Below are positions 45,075 through 55,399 of a DNA stretch of 64,000 nucleotides, one piece after another (position 1 is the stretch's first letter; every line of letters starts with the position of its first letter). The stretch is from NCBI RefSeq assembly GCF_017875835.1, contig NZ_JAGING010000001.1, forward strand, positions 1-64,000. Direction: 5' to 3'. Made by a program: the position numbers and the translations under genes. Under the pieces are notes generated by a model that did no database searches, was not told the DNA's origin, and saw only the letters and a program-made list of their open reading frames with translations. The DNA comes from Psychrobacter sp. PL19. Lineage in GTDB: Bacteria; Pseudomonadota; Gammaproteobacteria; Pseudomonadales; Moraxellaceae.

Positions 45075-46487
45075 TTAGGCACCGCCCATATTAAATAGCC
45101 ATAATGCTAAGCCAATGATGACGACAGCGACGAGTACCCAAATAAACCAACCGCCACTAGATTTGGTCTCAACCTGTTCAGCATTAGTAGAATTGTTAGT
45201 GGCTTGATCTAGGGCATTGTTGCCTTCAGTACCAATATCACGAGCTCGACCTAAATTAGCCGTGCCTGTTAATTGCCCAGTTGCCGCTTGCCTGGCACGC
45301 AATATATCAGGGTCAGCTTCTTCTTGTAATGCAGTCTTGGTAGTTTTATCGTGCTCTGGCGTAACTATTGGCTGTTTATGCGGAGCTGGCTCTTGATGAA
45401 CCGTCGGCTCTTTCACTAGTGGTTCACTGGTTACTGGCTCATTTACCCCAGTTTCTTTATTTAGTGATTCGTTATTTAGTGATTCGTTATTCAGCGGCTC
45501 TGTACTTGCTGGTTCTTTAGAAATATCAGTTGAAATCACTGTCTCCTGCTCGGCTGCCGTACTTGGCATTGATGCTGAACTGATAGTCGGCTCCGACTCT
45601 ACATCAGCGATGGCCGGTGCTGATGTATTTGAACTACTGGCCGTAGAAGATAGCACCTCTGCTATTATGGTTTCTTTTACCACTGGCTCCTCTGTTTGGC
45701 TTGCATCGGTCATGTCTTTTACAGTATCGTCTTTTACAGTATCGTCTTTTTCGCTATCGTCTTTTACAGTATCGGTCATCACGTCATTAGCATTGGCTGT
45801 GTTATTTGTAACAACTGGATCAACTGTCGCTGGAGTAACTAAAGCAGTAGGCTCAACTATTGCAATTACCTCAGGCTCAGCAATAGGGCTTATAGCCTTA
45901 TCCTTAATGACTTCAGCATTAACATTTTCAGCAGCGATAACGCTAGCGGCAGCGGTTTCGCTGTCCTCAACATCCTCACTAATGATTTCGTTGTCAGTGA
46001 TTTCGTTGTCAGTGATTTCGTTGTCAGTGGCTACGGTAGGTAGAGTATCAACGGTTGTGGGCTCAGGATTCATTGAGTCTTCAACTGGCTGTTCTAAACG
46101 AGTAGCAGTATCGAAAGCGGTTGCCATCGGTGCGATAACTTGAAAGGAAAAACTGGCAAATCCCACGGTATCATCAGCTTTTACCTGCTCAGATTTATTA
46201 CTCTCAATACGTTCTTCGTTAATAAAAGTACCATTCGATGAGTTCAAATCTTTTAGGTATAGCTTGCCGTTTGAGACACTCAGTAACGCGTGATTGCGGG
46301 ATACTTGCTTGCTACCTAGCACCACATCCTTATCGCTGCCACGACCCACTGACAAACTATCACTAACTGTTAAAGACAGGTCGCCAAGTGCTGCTGTTAA
46401 AGCATTCAGTTGCCAAGTATTGGTTTCCGCTGCGGCTACTTCCGTGTCTGCTGTTGTCATATTTCCATTTTCTAAATTGTTCGTCAT
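45075..46487 (-). CDS. FHA-domain membrane protein with long acidic linker
   Basis: 470 aa. Residues about 25-115 form a forkhead-associated phosphothreonine-binding domain: LSVGRGSDKDVVLGSKQVSRNHALL, LKDLNSSNGTFINEERIES. A ~300-residue acidic, Val/Thr/Glu-rich linker follows with internal amino-acid repeats (TDNEI three times, KDDTV twice, ESLNN three times) encoded by direct DNA repeats. A single C-terminal membrane helix, WFIWVLVAVVIIGLALWLF, ends the protein, so the FHA domain probably faces the cytosol on a flexible tether. Partner kinase is unknown; none is encoded nearby. Strong ribosome binding site AAGGAG. Confidence 0.88.
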   Translation of the reverse strand: MTNNLENGNMTTADTEVAAAETNTWQLNALTAALGDLSLTVSDSLSVGRGSDKDVVLGSKQVSRNHALLSVSNGKLYLKDLNSSNGTFINEERIESNKSEQVKADDTVGFASFSFQVIAPMATAFDTATRLEQPVEDSMNPEPTTVDTLPTVATDNEITDNEITDNEIISEDVEDSETAAASVIAAENVNAEVIKDKAISPIAEPEVIAIVEPTALVTPATVDPVVTNNTANANDVMTDTVKDDSEKDDTVKDDTVKDMTDASQTEEPVVKETIIAEVLSSTASSSNTSAPAIADVESEPTISSASMPSTAAEQETVISTDISKEPASTEPLNNESLNNESLNKETGVNEPVTSEPLVKEPTVHQEPAPHKQPIVTPEHDKTTKTALQEEADPDILRARQAATGQLTGTANLGRARDIGTEGNNALDQATNNSTNAEQVETKSSGGWFIWVLVAVVIIGLALWLFNMGGA

Positions 46488-46647
46488 GCGGTCACTCCTT
46501 ATTGTTTAATATTTAGTCAACTACAAAAAAATTTTGTCATTAGTTGCTATCTTACTGTTCAAAACGCTCAATAAATCAGCTGACTCTTTTGTCTTAGTAG
46601 TTCTATGAAACGATATAGGGACTAGGGACATTGCTTTTATCTAATAT

Positions 46648-47526
46648 TTACTTAGGAATAAAATGAGGCTTGATTATTCCACCCAGCTTCTCATAAGGAA
46701 TGCTAAGAGCTGGCATACCATAAGCATAGGGACCAATATCATAATGCTGATAACGAATATCAACCCCCTTATCGGTCAAGGTGACGTTATCACTGAGCGT
46801 AAAAGGCCAGTTTTTCTCGTAGCCGTCAGCATCCTCATCGACCGTTTTAACCCAGGTTTTATAAGCGTCATACGCCAACGCTTTAAAACGGGCTTTCTTA
46901 CGTGATTTCTTACGTGCTTGCTTAGCAGGTACTAACATATCTGCAAGTTGAATTTGTGTTTTGCTACTAGGGTCGAATATTAAATATTCGCTATAGGGCA
47001 TACCATGCGCGCCACCGGTAAAGACATAAGAATCAATTCTAAATAGCTCAAAATCTTGTACATGACCGATATATTCTGGATCTATGGTTAAGCTATAACC
47101 CCAGGTGCTGCCCTCTGGTGGGTCGATGAATGAAGCACTGGCAAAATCATCTAATGACTTTTTGACTTGGTTATGATTAATAGGTGGCGCTATCAGTACA
47201 GATTTAGTCTGTGCGATATTCGCTGCCACATGATTGATACGCGCATTAACGATGTTATTTATCCAATCATGATTGGTCTTGATATACTTAACCTCGATTT
47301 GTGGACAATTATCACGCTCAATACAACGTCCCTGCAACTCTGCAGGTAGCTCATAATCGAGATAGTCACTACTGCTAATAAGGCTACTGGCATTCGCAGG
47401 TAAACTTGCTGTACTAAGTAAAACGCCACAACCTAAGGCAGTCAATAAGTGCAACCCGCTGGATTTACTAGGTAGTGACTGAGTCACAGACCGCTTAGTG
47501 AAGCAAGATTGAGTTATTATTATCAT
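46648..47526 (-). CDS. DUF3298-type exported protein
   Basis: 292 aa. An N-terminal hydrophobic segment (LHLLTALGCGVLLSTASLPANA) makes a probable signal peptide, cleaved near residue 46. The body has the RsiV/DUF4163-DUF3298 pattern: INNIVNARINHV, FRIDSYVFTGGAHGMPYSEYLIFD and a C-terminal NVTLTDKGVDIRYQHYDIGPYAYGMPALSIPYEKL. In Bacillus RsiV this fold binds lysozyme; whether that holds here is not known. A basic stretch, KQARKKSRKKARFK, lies mid-protein. The exact start is uncertain because the first 25 residues precede the signal helix. Confidence 0.83.
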   Translation of the reverse strand: MIIITQSCFTKRSVTQSLPSKSSGLHLLTALGCGVLLSTASLPANASSLISSSDYLDYELPAELQGRCIERDNCPQIEVKYIKTNHDWINNIVNARINHVAANIAQTKSVLIAPPINHNQVKKSLDDFASASFIDPPEGSTWGYSLTIDPEYIGHVQDFELFRIDSYVFTGGAHGMPYSEYLIFDPSSKTQIQLADMLVPAKQARKKSRKKARFKALAYDAYKTWVKTVDEDADGYEKNWPFTLSDNVTLTDKGVDIRYQHYDIGPYAYGMPALSIPYEKLGGIIKPHFIPK

Positions 47527-47675
47527 ATGTGCTCTTCGATAAATAGATGACTCTTATTAATATTCTACCGTAACCACTGCAGGGTATTGTTGGAACACTG
47601 TTTGTCTTGTTAAGGCGTTTCTATTGCTACAAAATTAGTACCAGCGCGCTATTTACAACAGAAATCATAGACAAT

Positions 47676-47702
47676 AAAAAAGACACGTCTAGCGTGTCTT
47701 TT
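47676..47702. terminator. Rho-independent terminator of prfC
   Basis: AAAAGACACG pairs with CGTGTCTTTT around TCTAG; A's on one side and T's on the other make it usable from both strands. It lies about 60 bp past the prfC stop codon. Confidence 0.8.
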
Positions 47703-47759
47703 GAAGATAACAATAAATAAGTGTTACAGTCTTGAGATGACAGAAGCACATTTTTGATA

Positions 47760-49382
47760 TTAATGCTCGCGGGTATTACTAAAGGTAATTTCTGGATAAC
47801 GGTCTTGCATCAGCTGTAAGTTAATGCGTGAAGGGGCAAGATAAGTTAAATAACCACCACCATCAAGCGATAGCTGATCGTGAGCTTTGCGCTTAAATTT
47901 GGCTAAAGCGACTTCGTCATCACAATGAATCCAACGTACCGTAGCAATAGACACGGGCTCAAAGGTACACTGTACCTTGTACTCTTCTTTTAGACGATGC
48001 GCGACTACTTCAAACTGTAGTACCCCAATCGCACCTAGGACTAAGTCGTTACTAATTTGCGGCATAAAAACTTGCGTGGCACCCTCTTCACTCAGTTGTT
48101 TCAAGCCTTTTTGTAAGGCTTTAGATTTGAGTGGATCTCTTAGTACAACGCGGCGAAACAGCTCTGGGGCAAAGTGAGGTATACCGGTAAAGTTGAGTTC
48201 TTCGCCTTCGGTGAAACTGTCACCGATAGAGATAGTACCGTGGTTATGTAGACCAATAATATCACCTGGATAGGCCTCTTCTAACGCCGTACGGTCTCCT
48301 GCCAAAAAGGTCAACGCATCCGCGATACGCACATCTTTACCAAGACGTACATGCTTCATCTTCATACCTTTTTCGTATTTACCTGAGCACACCCGTAAAA
48401 AGGCGATGCGGTCACGATGACGCGGATCCATATTGGCCTGAATCTTAAATACAAAGCCAGTAAAATCAGTCTCGGTAGCTGCAATGTCACGCTCATTGGT
48501 AGGATGAGCTTGTGGTGGTGGTGAGTACTTTATCAGCGTATCCAATACCATATTGACCCCAAAGTTGCCTAATGCAGTACCAAATAGCACCGGTGTCATC
48601 TCACCCGCCAAGAATGCCTCAACGCTAAAGTCTTCCAGCGCCATTTGTACCAATTCAAGCGACTCTTCAAAGGCAGTAAACATCAGCGCACCCAAGCGCT
48701 CACGGATATCAGGATAATCATAACCGTCACGAGTCTCGATATCGACAATCTCGCCACCATGACCTTTTTGATAAAAGTAGGTTTTGTTTTCGGTGAGATG
48801 ATAGACCCCAATAAAGTCTTGGCCCATACCAATTGGCCAAGTCAAAGGAATACATTTAATTTTTAGTACCGCTTCAATCTCACTTAGTAATTCAAGCGGT
48901 TCACGAATTTGACGATCGAGCTTGTTTACAAACGAGATAATCGGTGTATCCCGCATCCGGCAAACTTCCATCAGTTTGATGGTACGTTCTTCGACGCCTT
49001 TGGCCCCGTCAACCATCATCAGTGCACTATCGACGGCGGTTAAGGTGCGATAAGTATCTTCACTAAAGTCAGCATGACCGGGAGTATCTAGTAAGTTGAC
49101 TATGTGCTTTTGATACGGAAACTGCATGACTGAGGTGGTAATGGAAATACCACGCTCTTGCTCCATACTCATCCAATCTGAGGTGGCGTGGCGATCTGTT
49201 TTACGGCCTTTGACTTCACCTACTACCTGAATAGCTTGTCCCCATAACAGCAGTTTTTCAGTCATGGTGGTTTTACCCGCATCAGGATGCGAGATGATGG
49301 CAAAGGTACGGCGTTTAGCGACTTCGCGGGCAAGCTTAGTTGCTGAGAGCTTGGGGGTTAAAAGTTTGGTATCTGCGCTCAT
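47760..49382 (-). CDS. prfC: Peptide chain release factor 3
   Basis: Ribosome-dependent GTPase that recycles RF1/RF2 after termination. 540 aa from ATG 49382 (MSADTKLL); the frame opens 13 codons earlier with a TTG that is unlikely to be used. P-loop SHPDAGKT (31-38), switch [15 protein letters not shown]3 [17 protein letters not shown]4 NKLDR, then the RF3-specific [12 protein letters not shown] and C-terminal [19 protein letters not shown]. Length and motifs distinguish it from EF-G and LepA. Probably monocistronic, divergent from ohr. Confidence 0.97.
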   Translation of the reverse strand: MSADTKLLTPKLSATKLAREVAKRRTFAIISHPDAGKTTMTEKLLLWGQAIQVVGEVKGRKTDRHATSDWMSMEQERGISITTSVMQFPYQKHIVNLLDTPGHADFSEDTYRTLTAVDSALMMVDGAKGVEERTIKLMEVCRMRDTPIISFVNKLDRQIREPLELLSEIEAVLKIKCIPLTWPIGMGQDFIGVYHLTENKTYFYQKGHGGEIVDIETRDGYDYPDIRERLGALMFTAFEESLELVQMALEDFSVEAFLAGEMTPVLFGTALGNFGVNMVLDTLIKYSPPPQAHPTNERDIAATETDFTGFVFKIQANMDPRHRDRIAFLRVCSGKYEKGMKMKHVRLGKDVRIADALTFLAGDRTALEEAYPGDIIGLHNHGTISIGDSFTEGEELNFTGIPHFAPELFRRVVLRDPLKSKALQKGLKQLSEEGATQVFMPQISNDLVLGAIGVLQFEVVAHRLKEEYKVQCTFEPVSIATVRWIHCDDEVALAKFKRKAHDQLSLDGGGYLTYLAPSRINLQLMQDRYPEITFSNTREH

Positions 49383-49744
49383 AATGGATAACTTATCATT
49401 AAATTTTGGAAGAAAAAGCAAGGTTTAATAAAAGGTATAACAGTAGATGTGAAAGATTTTAGTGTGCATATTGTAGCGGATTTACGGTCAAGATGCTATT
49501 TTTGCTAGGCTTTATAAAGAAGGCAGCAACGACGGTAAGCTGATAATATAAGGATCGTATGGCTCTTGTGCTATTGGTAAGGTTTACTTACAAATAGCCA
49601 CTATATATTTACTAGGGCTGTGTAAAGTTAAACTCATGATTTGTTATGCTAGATAGGTTAAGTACAATTCAAACCCAAATTTTAAAATACCTTAAGCACT
49701 CTTTATAAGCCACTCTATAAATTATTTATATAAAAGGACACCTT
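49383..49744. other. Divergent spacer prfC/ohr
   Basis: A/T-rich region with promoters for two outward genes. I saw no convincing OhrR-type operator and no gene. A ribosome binding site AAAAGGA directly precedes ohr. Confidence 0.45.
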
Positions 49745-50158
49745 ATGAAAACACTATATTCTACAAAAGCAACAGTTACTGGCGGTCGTACCGGCCATGC
49801 GAGCCTCGAAGACAGCAATCTGACCATCAATATGGTTGCACCCGGCTCTAGTGAAGATGGCAACAATCCAGAACAACTATTCGCAATGGGTTATGCAGCT
49901 TGCTTTGATGGCGCGCTAGGCGTAGTCAAAAAAATGGAAAAAGCCAGTTTTGGCTCGACCACTGAGGCGAGTGTGTCTTTGCTACAAGGTGATGATCACG
50001 ACTATAACCTCGCAGTAAAACTTCATATCATTGGTGAAAGCACAGATTTATCTGCGGCTGAGTTCCAAAAAATAGTCGAAAAGGCCAATGAAGTCTGCCC
50101 ATATTCTAAAGCCACGCACGGTAATATCGATGTTGAAGTGACCTCAGAAGTCAAATAA
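49745..50158 (+). CDS. ohr: Organic hydroperoxide resistance protein (Ohr subgroup of OsmC)
   Basis: Thiol peroxidase that reduces organic and lipid hydroperoxides. 137 aa. Redox pair Cys53 (MGYAACFDGAL) and Cys118 (EVCPYSKAT) in the Ohr spacing; N-terminal LYSTKATVTGGRTGHA and NPEQLFAMGYAACF are Ohr-type, not OsmC-type. The catalytic Arg15 in TGGRTG is present. Homodimer, cytosolic. Usually controlled by the MarR-type repressor OhrR; no ohrR gene is in this window. Strong ribosome binding site and strong terminator define a single-gene unit. Confidence 0.96.
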   Translation: MKTLYSTKATVTGGRTGHASLEDSNLTINMVAPGSSEDGNNPEQLFAMGYAACFDGALGVVKKMEKASFGSTTEASVSLLQGDDHDYNLAVKLHIIGESTDLSAAEFQKIVEKANEVCPYSKATHGNIDVEVTSEVK

Positions 50159-50215
50159 ATACCAAGATAATGAGCAGTAGTCGCTCAAACTAATAAAATA
50201 TTAAATGCCATTCTA

Positions 50216-50247
50216 AAGAACCCAGCCAACGCTGGGTTCTTTTTTTA
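50216..50247 (+). terminator. Rho-independent terminator after ohr
   Basis: AAGAACCCAGC pairs perfectly with GCTGGGTTCTT over a CAAC loop, followed by a T-run. Textbook intrinsic terminator 58 bp past the ohr stop codon. Confidence 0.93.
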
Positions 50248-50391
50248 TGCCAGTTTTATACTGGTTTTATACCAGTCTGATGTCAGCTTCCTATATTCTT
50301 ACACATCATAACGGTTCAGCAGTTCGGCACACTCCGATTTTATCGTTATAATAGAGCCATCTTTTTATCTGATAGCTGATAAGTGACCTTT

Positions 50392-53364
50392 ATGACTGAG
50401 AATGACCACAACTCACACCTAGCTCTTAATCCTGATACCTTACCAAGTTTTGAGACCATGCCCAATGTGGCGACCATGGATACCAGCCACGTGGATAAAG
50501 ACAAGCCGCCATTTATCCTGGTCGATGGGTCTTATTATCTGTTTCGTACTTATCATGCCCTACCACCAATGACGACGACTAAAGGTCAGCATACCAACGC
50601 TATTCGCGGCACATTAAATGCGCTACTCAAGGTGATGCGCCGCTATCATCCGACCCATATGGCAGTCTGTTTTGATACCCGTGCACCAACTTTTCGCCAT
50701 CAGTTATCAACAGATTATAAAGCCGCTCGCCCGCCGATGGATATTGAGCTGGCACAACAAATTCCTTATCTTCATAGCTTGGTAAAAGCATTAGGGATTC
50801 CGCTATTACGTATTGAAGGCGCAGAAGCCGATGATATTATCGGCACGCTTGCTTACCGGGCGGTTGCCGAAGGTCATCATGTCGTCATCTCCACCGGTGA
50901 TAAAGATATGGCGCAGCTGGTCAATGGTTGCGTGATTTTAGAGGATAGCTTTACGGGCAAAGTAACCGATAGCCAAGGGGTAGTCGATAAGTTCGGTATT
51001 AAGCCAGATCAAATGATCGATTTTCTCACCCTAATGGGCGATTCGTCTGACGGTATCAAAGGCGTACCAGGCATCGGTAAGAAGACGGCAATGGACTTGC
51101 TGAATGAATACGGTAATATCGACAATATGCTACAAAACCTCGCCACTATTAAGGGCCGTGGGGCCAAAGGTTTAATCGAACATGCCGATGACATTCCGTT
51201 AAATGCACAGCTTGCCACTATCGTTACCGACTTAGACATTGGTCACAATTGGGACGACCTAAAGATCAACACTGACCCTTGTGCCTATATTAATGAGCTG
51301 CGCGACTTATATGCTGAGCTTGAATTTAAAAACGAACTGGCCTCACTCGATCATCCAAATCACCCTGCCAATGGCTCACACAGCGTAAAAGACAGTCAAG
51401 CAAATGCAGAGTCACAAGCACAAATCGCCAAATCATTGCAATCAACCAGCATTGATAGTGTCAAAGACAGTAAAAATCACGATAAGGCTTGGCATACTAT
51501 TTTAGACATGCCCGCTTTTGACAGTTTAATTGAACGATTAGAAGCAGCCCCGCACTTTGTTATCGACACTGAAACCACCAGTGTCTATTGGCGTCAAGCT
51601 CAGTTGGTCGGACTGTCATTTGCGACCCAAGCGCATGAAGCTTATTACGTTCCGCTCACTCACCGTTTAGAGGGTGATGAGCTGACTGCTAAACAGCTTG
51701 ATCTTGAGATCGTATTGTCGCGTTTAAAACCCATATTGGAAAATCCAGCTATTGGTAAAATCGGCCAACACCTCAAATATGATGCACACGTTTTAAGTCA
51801 TTATGATATTAATCTGATTGGTGCCATTCATGCGCCAGTTAATAATAAGCAGCCGCCAAAAAATAACTGGGCCATGGATACCATGCTTGCCAGCTATGTG
51901 ATTAATGCGGCCATTACCCGGCACGGTATGGACGACTTAGCGCGGTATTATCTACAGACTCAGACCATTACTTTTGAAGATGTCGCGGGTAAAGGCGCGA
52001 AGCAAGTCAGCTTTGATCAAGTTGCTATTGATATTGCTAGCGACTACGCCTGTGAAGACGCTGATATTACTTATCAGCTGTTCGATATCTTTAGCAAAAA
52101 ACTTGCTGATGATGAAAACAACTTTAAGCTGCTACATGAGTTAGAGATTCCAGTGGCCGAAATACTGTGTCAAATGGAAGCACACGGCATCTTAATCAAG
52201 CGTCCTTTTTTAAATGAGTTATCAAAGCGCTTCGATGAAGAAATTATCGCCCTAGAGAAACGCGCTTATGACGTGGCTGGTGAAGAATTTAATTTAGGGT
52301 CTCCTAAACAGCTGGGGGAAATGCTGTTTGATAAACTGGGCGTCATTGGTGGTAAAAAAACCAAGTCGGGTCAATACTCAACGGGCGAGGCAGTATTGTC
52401 TAAGATTGACCACCCACTGGCCGATATTGTCTTGGAATATCGCAGCTTAGCGAAACTTAAAAGTACTTATACCGATGCGCTTGATAATGTTGCCGATGCT
52501 GAGACTGATCGCGTTCATACCAGCTATCATCAAGCGCTGACCAGTACTGGCAGATTGTCGTCTACTGACCCCAATTTACAAAACATCCCAATTCGTACCG
52601 CAACTGGTCGCCTGATTCGCCAAGCTTTTATTGCGCCAGAAGGTCGAGTTATCTTAGCCGCCGATTACTCGCAAATCGAATTGCGACTCATGGCCCACTT
52701 CTCAGGCGATGACACCTTAACCCGTGCCTTTAATGACGGGCTGGATATTCACACTGCCACTGCCGCTGAAGTATTGGGCAAAGCGGTGGATGAGGTCAGC
52801 AGCACTGAGCGCCGTAATGCCAAAGCCATTAACTTTGGGCTGTTGTACGGCATGAGCGCTTTTGGACTCGCCAAACAATTACAAATGAGTCGCGGCGAGG
52901 CGCAAGACTATATTGATATGTATTTTGCTCGCTATCCAAGCGTCAAAGAATATATGATAAATACCCGTGCTAGTGCCCATGAAAAAGGCTATGTCGAAAC
53001 CCTGCTAGGTCGTAAGCTATACACGCCTGACATCAATCATAGTAACCGGATGGTCAAGCAAGCGGCTGAACGGGCGGCCATTAACGCCCCACTACAGGGC
53101 TCAGCCGCAGATATTATCAAGCTGGCTATGATCGCCGTCGATAAAGTACTGCCAAAGGCGCAGGCGAAGATGCTACTGCAAGTCCATGATGAGTTGGTGT
53201 TTGAGGTTGATAGCGATAAGGCTAACGAGATTAGCCAGCTGGTCAAAAATGCCATGCAAGATGTGTTGCTGACGACAGCAGCAGAAAAAGGCTGGCAAGT
53301 TGATTTTGCTGTACCATTATTGGTTGAGACCGATATTGGTAGCAATTGGGATGAGGCGCACTAA
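50392..53364 (+). CDS. polA: DNA polymerase I
   Basis: Repair and Okazaki-fragment polymerase with 5' and 3' exonucleases. 990 aa from ATG 50392; a GTG three codons earlier is the longer frame. The N-terminal FEN-like domain (about 35-330) has FILVDGSYYLFRTYHAL, EADDIIGTLA, STGDKDMAQLV and GVPGIGKKTA. The 3'-5' proofreading domain is intact: Asp392/Glu394 in FVIDTETT, GQHLKYDAHVL, and SDYACEDADITYQLF. The polymerase domain has motif A ILAADYSQIELRL, motif B RRNAKAINFGLLYGMS and motif C QVHDELVFEV (His932-Asp933-Glu934). A polar, Ser/Lys-rich linker (about 320-370) between the exonuclease domains is longer than in E. coli. Confidence 0.97.
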   Translation: MTENDHNSHLALNPDTLPSFETMPNVATMDTSHVDKDKPPFILVDGSYYLFRTYHALPPMTTTKGQHTNAIRGTLNALLKVMRRYHPTHMAVCFDTRAPTFRHQLSTDYKAARPPMDIELAQQIPYLHSLVKALGIPLLRIEGAEADDIIGTLAYRAVAEGHHVVISTGDKDMAQLVNGCVILEDSFTGKVTDSQGVVDKFGIKPDQMIDFLTLMGDSSDGIKGVPGIGKKTAMDLLNEYGNIDNMLQNLATIKGRGAKGLIEHADDIPLNAQLATIVTDLDIGHNWDDLKINTDPCAYINELRDLYAELEFKNELASLDHPNHPANGSHSVKDSQANAESQAQIAKSLQSTSIDSVKDSKNHDKAWHTILDMPAFDSLIERLEAAPHFVIDTETTSVYWRQAQLVGLSFATQAHEAYYVPLTHRLEGDELTAKQLDLEIVLSRLKPILENPAIGKIGQHLKYDAHVLSHYDINLIGAIHAPVNNKQPPKNNWAMDTMLASYVINAAITRHGMDDLARYYLQTQTITFEDVAGKGAKQVSFDQVAIDIASDYACEDADITYQLFDIFSKKLADDENNFKLLHELEIPVAEILCQMEAHGILIKRPFLNELSKRFDEEIIALEKRAYDVAGEEFNLGSPKQLGEMLFDKLGVIGGKKTKSGQYSTGEAVLSKIDHPLADIVLEYRSLAKLKSTYTDALDNVADAETDRVHTSYHQALTSTGRLSSTDPNLQNIPIRTATGRLIRQAFIAPEGRVILAADYSQIELRLMAHFSGDDTLTRAFNDGLDIHTATAAEVLGKAVDEVSSTERRNAKAINFGLLYGMSAFGLAKQLQMSRGEAQDYIDMYFARYPSVKEYMINTRASAHEKGYVETLLGRKLYTPDINHSNRMVKQAAERAAINAPLQGSAADIIKLAMIAVDKVLPKAQAKMLLQVHDELVFEVDSDKANEISQLVKNAMQDVLLTTAAEKGWQVDFAVPLLVETDIGSNWDEAH

Positions 53365-53780
53365 TAGCGAGATAGCGCTACCTTCAAGGCCAAAGTAGCA
53401 CTGAAGCAGGGCTAAAGATTTGAACTGTCGTTAAGATATTCTGCTTTATCAAGCATTACGAGGATGTAGTGCCGGTTAGTTTATGAGGAACTGCTGAGCC
53501 TTAAAATAACATAAAGTGCCACTAAGTAAAAAACTGGGCGTGAGTATTGATCATTGAGTATTGATAATGACCCAATAACATCCACGTAACATCAGTATCA
53601 AGGCTTAACCTTTGAAAAATTGATTAGTACGATATAATCGCTTATGGTGAGGCCAATATTTTTTATTGGCTTTCCCTTGTCGGCGTGGTTTAGATTAAGC
53701 AGTAGTAAACTGCGAAGGTCAGCAATATAATAGACGAATGTTAAGTAAATCTGCTCCACAAGGATGACTTACAATTTAGG
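53365..53780. other. Spacer between polA and unknown membrane protein
   Basis: 416 bp without a convincing gene. A short direct repeat, TGAGTATTGAT, occurs twice near 53541-53567. I saw no clear terminator for polA. Confidence 0.45.
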
Positions 53781-54356
53781 GTGAGTCTTTGGGCTCATTT
53801 TTTTAGTCTTTATTTTATTTACCAGGAGATTCCCATTTTTACTGAAAATGGCGTCATCGAAATTATTGAGACAATGGTCTTAGTGCTGTGCATACTGCGT
53901 TGTGTGCAATATGCAGTACAAAGCCGCCTCAAACAGGGGCGATGTTTTTGGCTTGCATCCGTTTTAGTATTCTTTAGTGTTATTCGAAGAGAGTTGAGCC
54001 ATTTATCAGACTCAATGGTACCACCCGACTTTATATTTTTAGGTTATTCATACGATTGGTGGGAAGATATGGTTCTCTTAGTCATCATCGTTGTTATGCT
54101 TGGCTTATTGGCTTACTCATGGCGTTATTTTTGGAGCGTTTTAAAGAACACTTCTAAATTCCTATACCTTAGCGTTATAGTCTTAGCCCTCATTCAATAT
54201 ATGGGAGAAAATGCCATTATATTCCCCTATTCCTTGGGTATCATCATCGAAGAACTGGCTGAAAATATAATCTATATTGTCGCTTTGATTTATTTGTGGA
54301 CCTTTACATTAGCGGATTTTGAAAGGCGAGTAATAGGCATTTCAGTCGACAAATAA
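53781..54356 (+). CDS. Unknown multi-pass membrane protein
   Basis: 191 aa with a GTG start; no family recognised. Probable membrane segments: residues about 5-20, 25-47 (ENGVIEIIETMVLVLCILRCVQYAV), 58-75, 93-115 (DMVLLVIIVVMLGLLAYSWRYF), 125-143 and 155-178 (LAENIIYIVALIYLWTFTL). Conserved-looking acidic residues sit within helices (ENGVIEIIETM, GENAIIF, EELAEN), which can mark transport or metal/haem-binding proteins. It has its own spacer on both sides. The start is uncertain: AGGATG lies 18 bp upstream and GGG is close by. Confidence 0.65.
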   Translation: MSLWAHFFSLYFIYQEIPIFTENGVIEIIETMVLVLCILRCVQYAVQSRLKQGRCFWLASVLVFFSVIRRELSHLSDSMVPPDFIFLGYSYDWWEDMVLLVIIVVMLGLLAYSWRYFWSVLKNTSKFLYLSVIVLALIQYMGENAIIFPYSLGIIIEELAENIIYIVALIYLWTFTLADFERRVIGISVDK

Positions 54357-54532
54357 GAGGGCTGTTGGGGTGCTGCTGTAATAGGAGCACTCGAACTATC
54401 GCTACTACTACCCTTATTTTCTCTAAATCAGGTGAACCAACATTAGCAAATAGTAGAAGGATGTTGTCATCTGGCCCCGCACCTCTACCTAATCATTATT
54501 AATAATGATTAATAACTATCAAGTGAGCTATT

Positions 54533-55333
54533 ATGAATCTATTAATCACCGGCGCATCACGCGGTATTGGCCTCGCCACTGCCAAAAGACTAGTCGCAAA
54601 AGGTCATAGCGTTGGTCTTTTTGATATTGACACTGCTGAGCTTGAGCGGGCGCTTAATGATAAAGTATTTAAAAAAGCACTGAAACAGAAGCGTATTGTC
54701 CACGGTCATCTCGATGTTACTGAGCCTGAAGCATGGGATACGGCTATTGAGCATATGGTTGAGAGCTTTGGGGGTATCGACACCTTAATTAATAATGCCG
54801 GCATACTAAATAGCGGTGTACTACCAACGACTGATTTAGACAAGCAATTATCCTTGATTGATATCAACTGTAAAGGGGTACTTATTGGCTGTCACAAGCT
54901 AGCCCCTTATTTAGCAGATGCCAAAAACGGTAAAATTATTAACCTATCCTCCGCTTCTGCCATTTATGGTCAGTCTGAAATTGCGACTTATTCTGCCAGT
55001 AAGTTCTTCGTACGTGGGCTAACTGAAGCTCTAAATATTGAATACGCTGAACTTGGTATTAAGGTCATCGATGTCATGCCGCTATGGGTCAAAACGGATA
55101 TGACCAAAGACGTGACTATCGAAAGTATCAAACGCTTGGGCGTCAACTTAACCGTTGAAGATGTTGCTAAGACCATGTGTAAACTCAGCTGTCGTCCCAA
55201 CCGAAAATTGTCACGGACTCATTACCCTATTGGCATGCCAGCAAAAGTATTACAAAATCTATCACAAATCGCACCCGATTCACTGCTACGCTGGGTCAAC
55301 AGTAGAGTCGGTGCGAAAGAAATAATAAAGTAA
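54533..55333 (+). CDS. Short-chain dehydrogenase/reductase
   Basis: 266 aa classical SDR. Cofactor loop TGASRGIG (6-13), NNAG (87-90) and the catalytic set Ser140, Tyr153 and Lys157 (YSASKFF). Asp31 at the end of the second strand (LFDID) suggests NAD preference over NADP. Lacks a signal peptide. Substrate unknown; neighbours (membrane protein, acidic protein) do not indicate a pathway. The C-terminal basic segment KLSRTHYPIGMPAKVLQNL may contact membrane lipid, as in similar acyl or sterol SDRs; this is only a possibility. Confidence 0.92.
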   Translation: MNLLITGASRGIGLATAKRLVAKGHSVGLFDIDTAELERALNDKVFKKALKQKRIVHGHLDVTEPEAWDTAIEHMVESFGGIDTLINNAGILNSGVLPTTDLDKQLSLIDINCKGVLIGCHKLAPYLADAKNGKIINLSSASAIYGQSEIATYSASKFFVRGLTEALNIEYAELGIKVIDVMPLWVKTDMTKDVTIESIKRLGVNLTVEDVAKTMCKLSCRPNRKLSRTHYPIGMPAKVLQNLSQIAPDSLLRWVNSRVGAKEIIK

Positions 55334-55399
55334 AATAGAAAAGGATTCTCTAATTTAAGAAATAAAATTGTTTTTAACTACAACACCAAGGAATTATTT

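Noticed and set aside
45610..46143. 177-codon plus-strand frame rich in Ser/Val
   Set aside because: Mirror of the repetitive FHA linker; composition is explained by the repeats on the coding strand.
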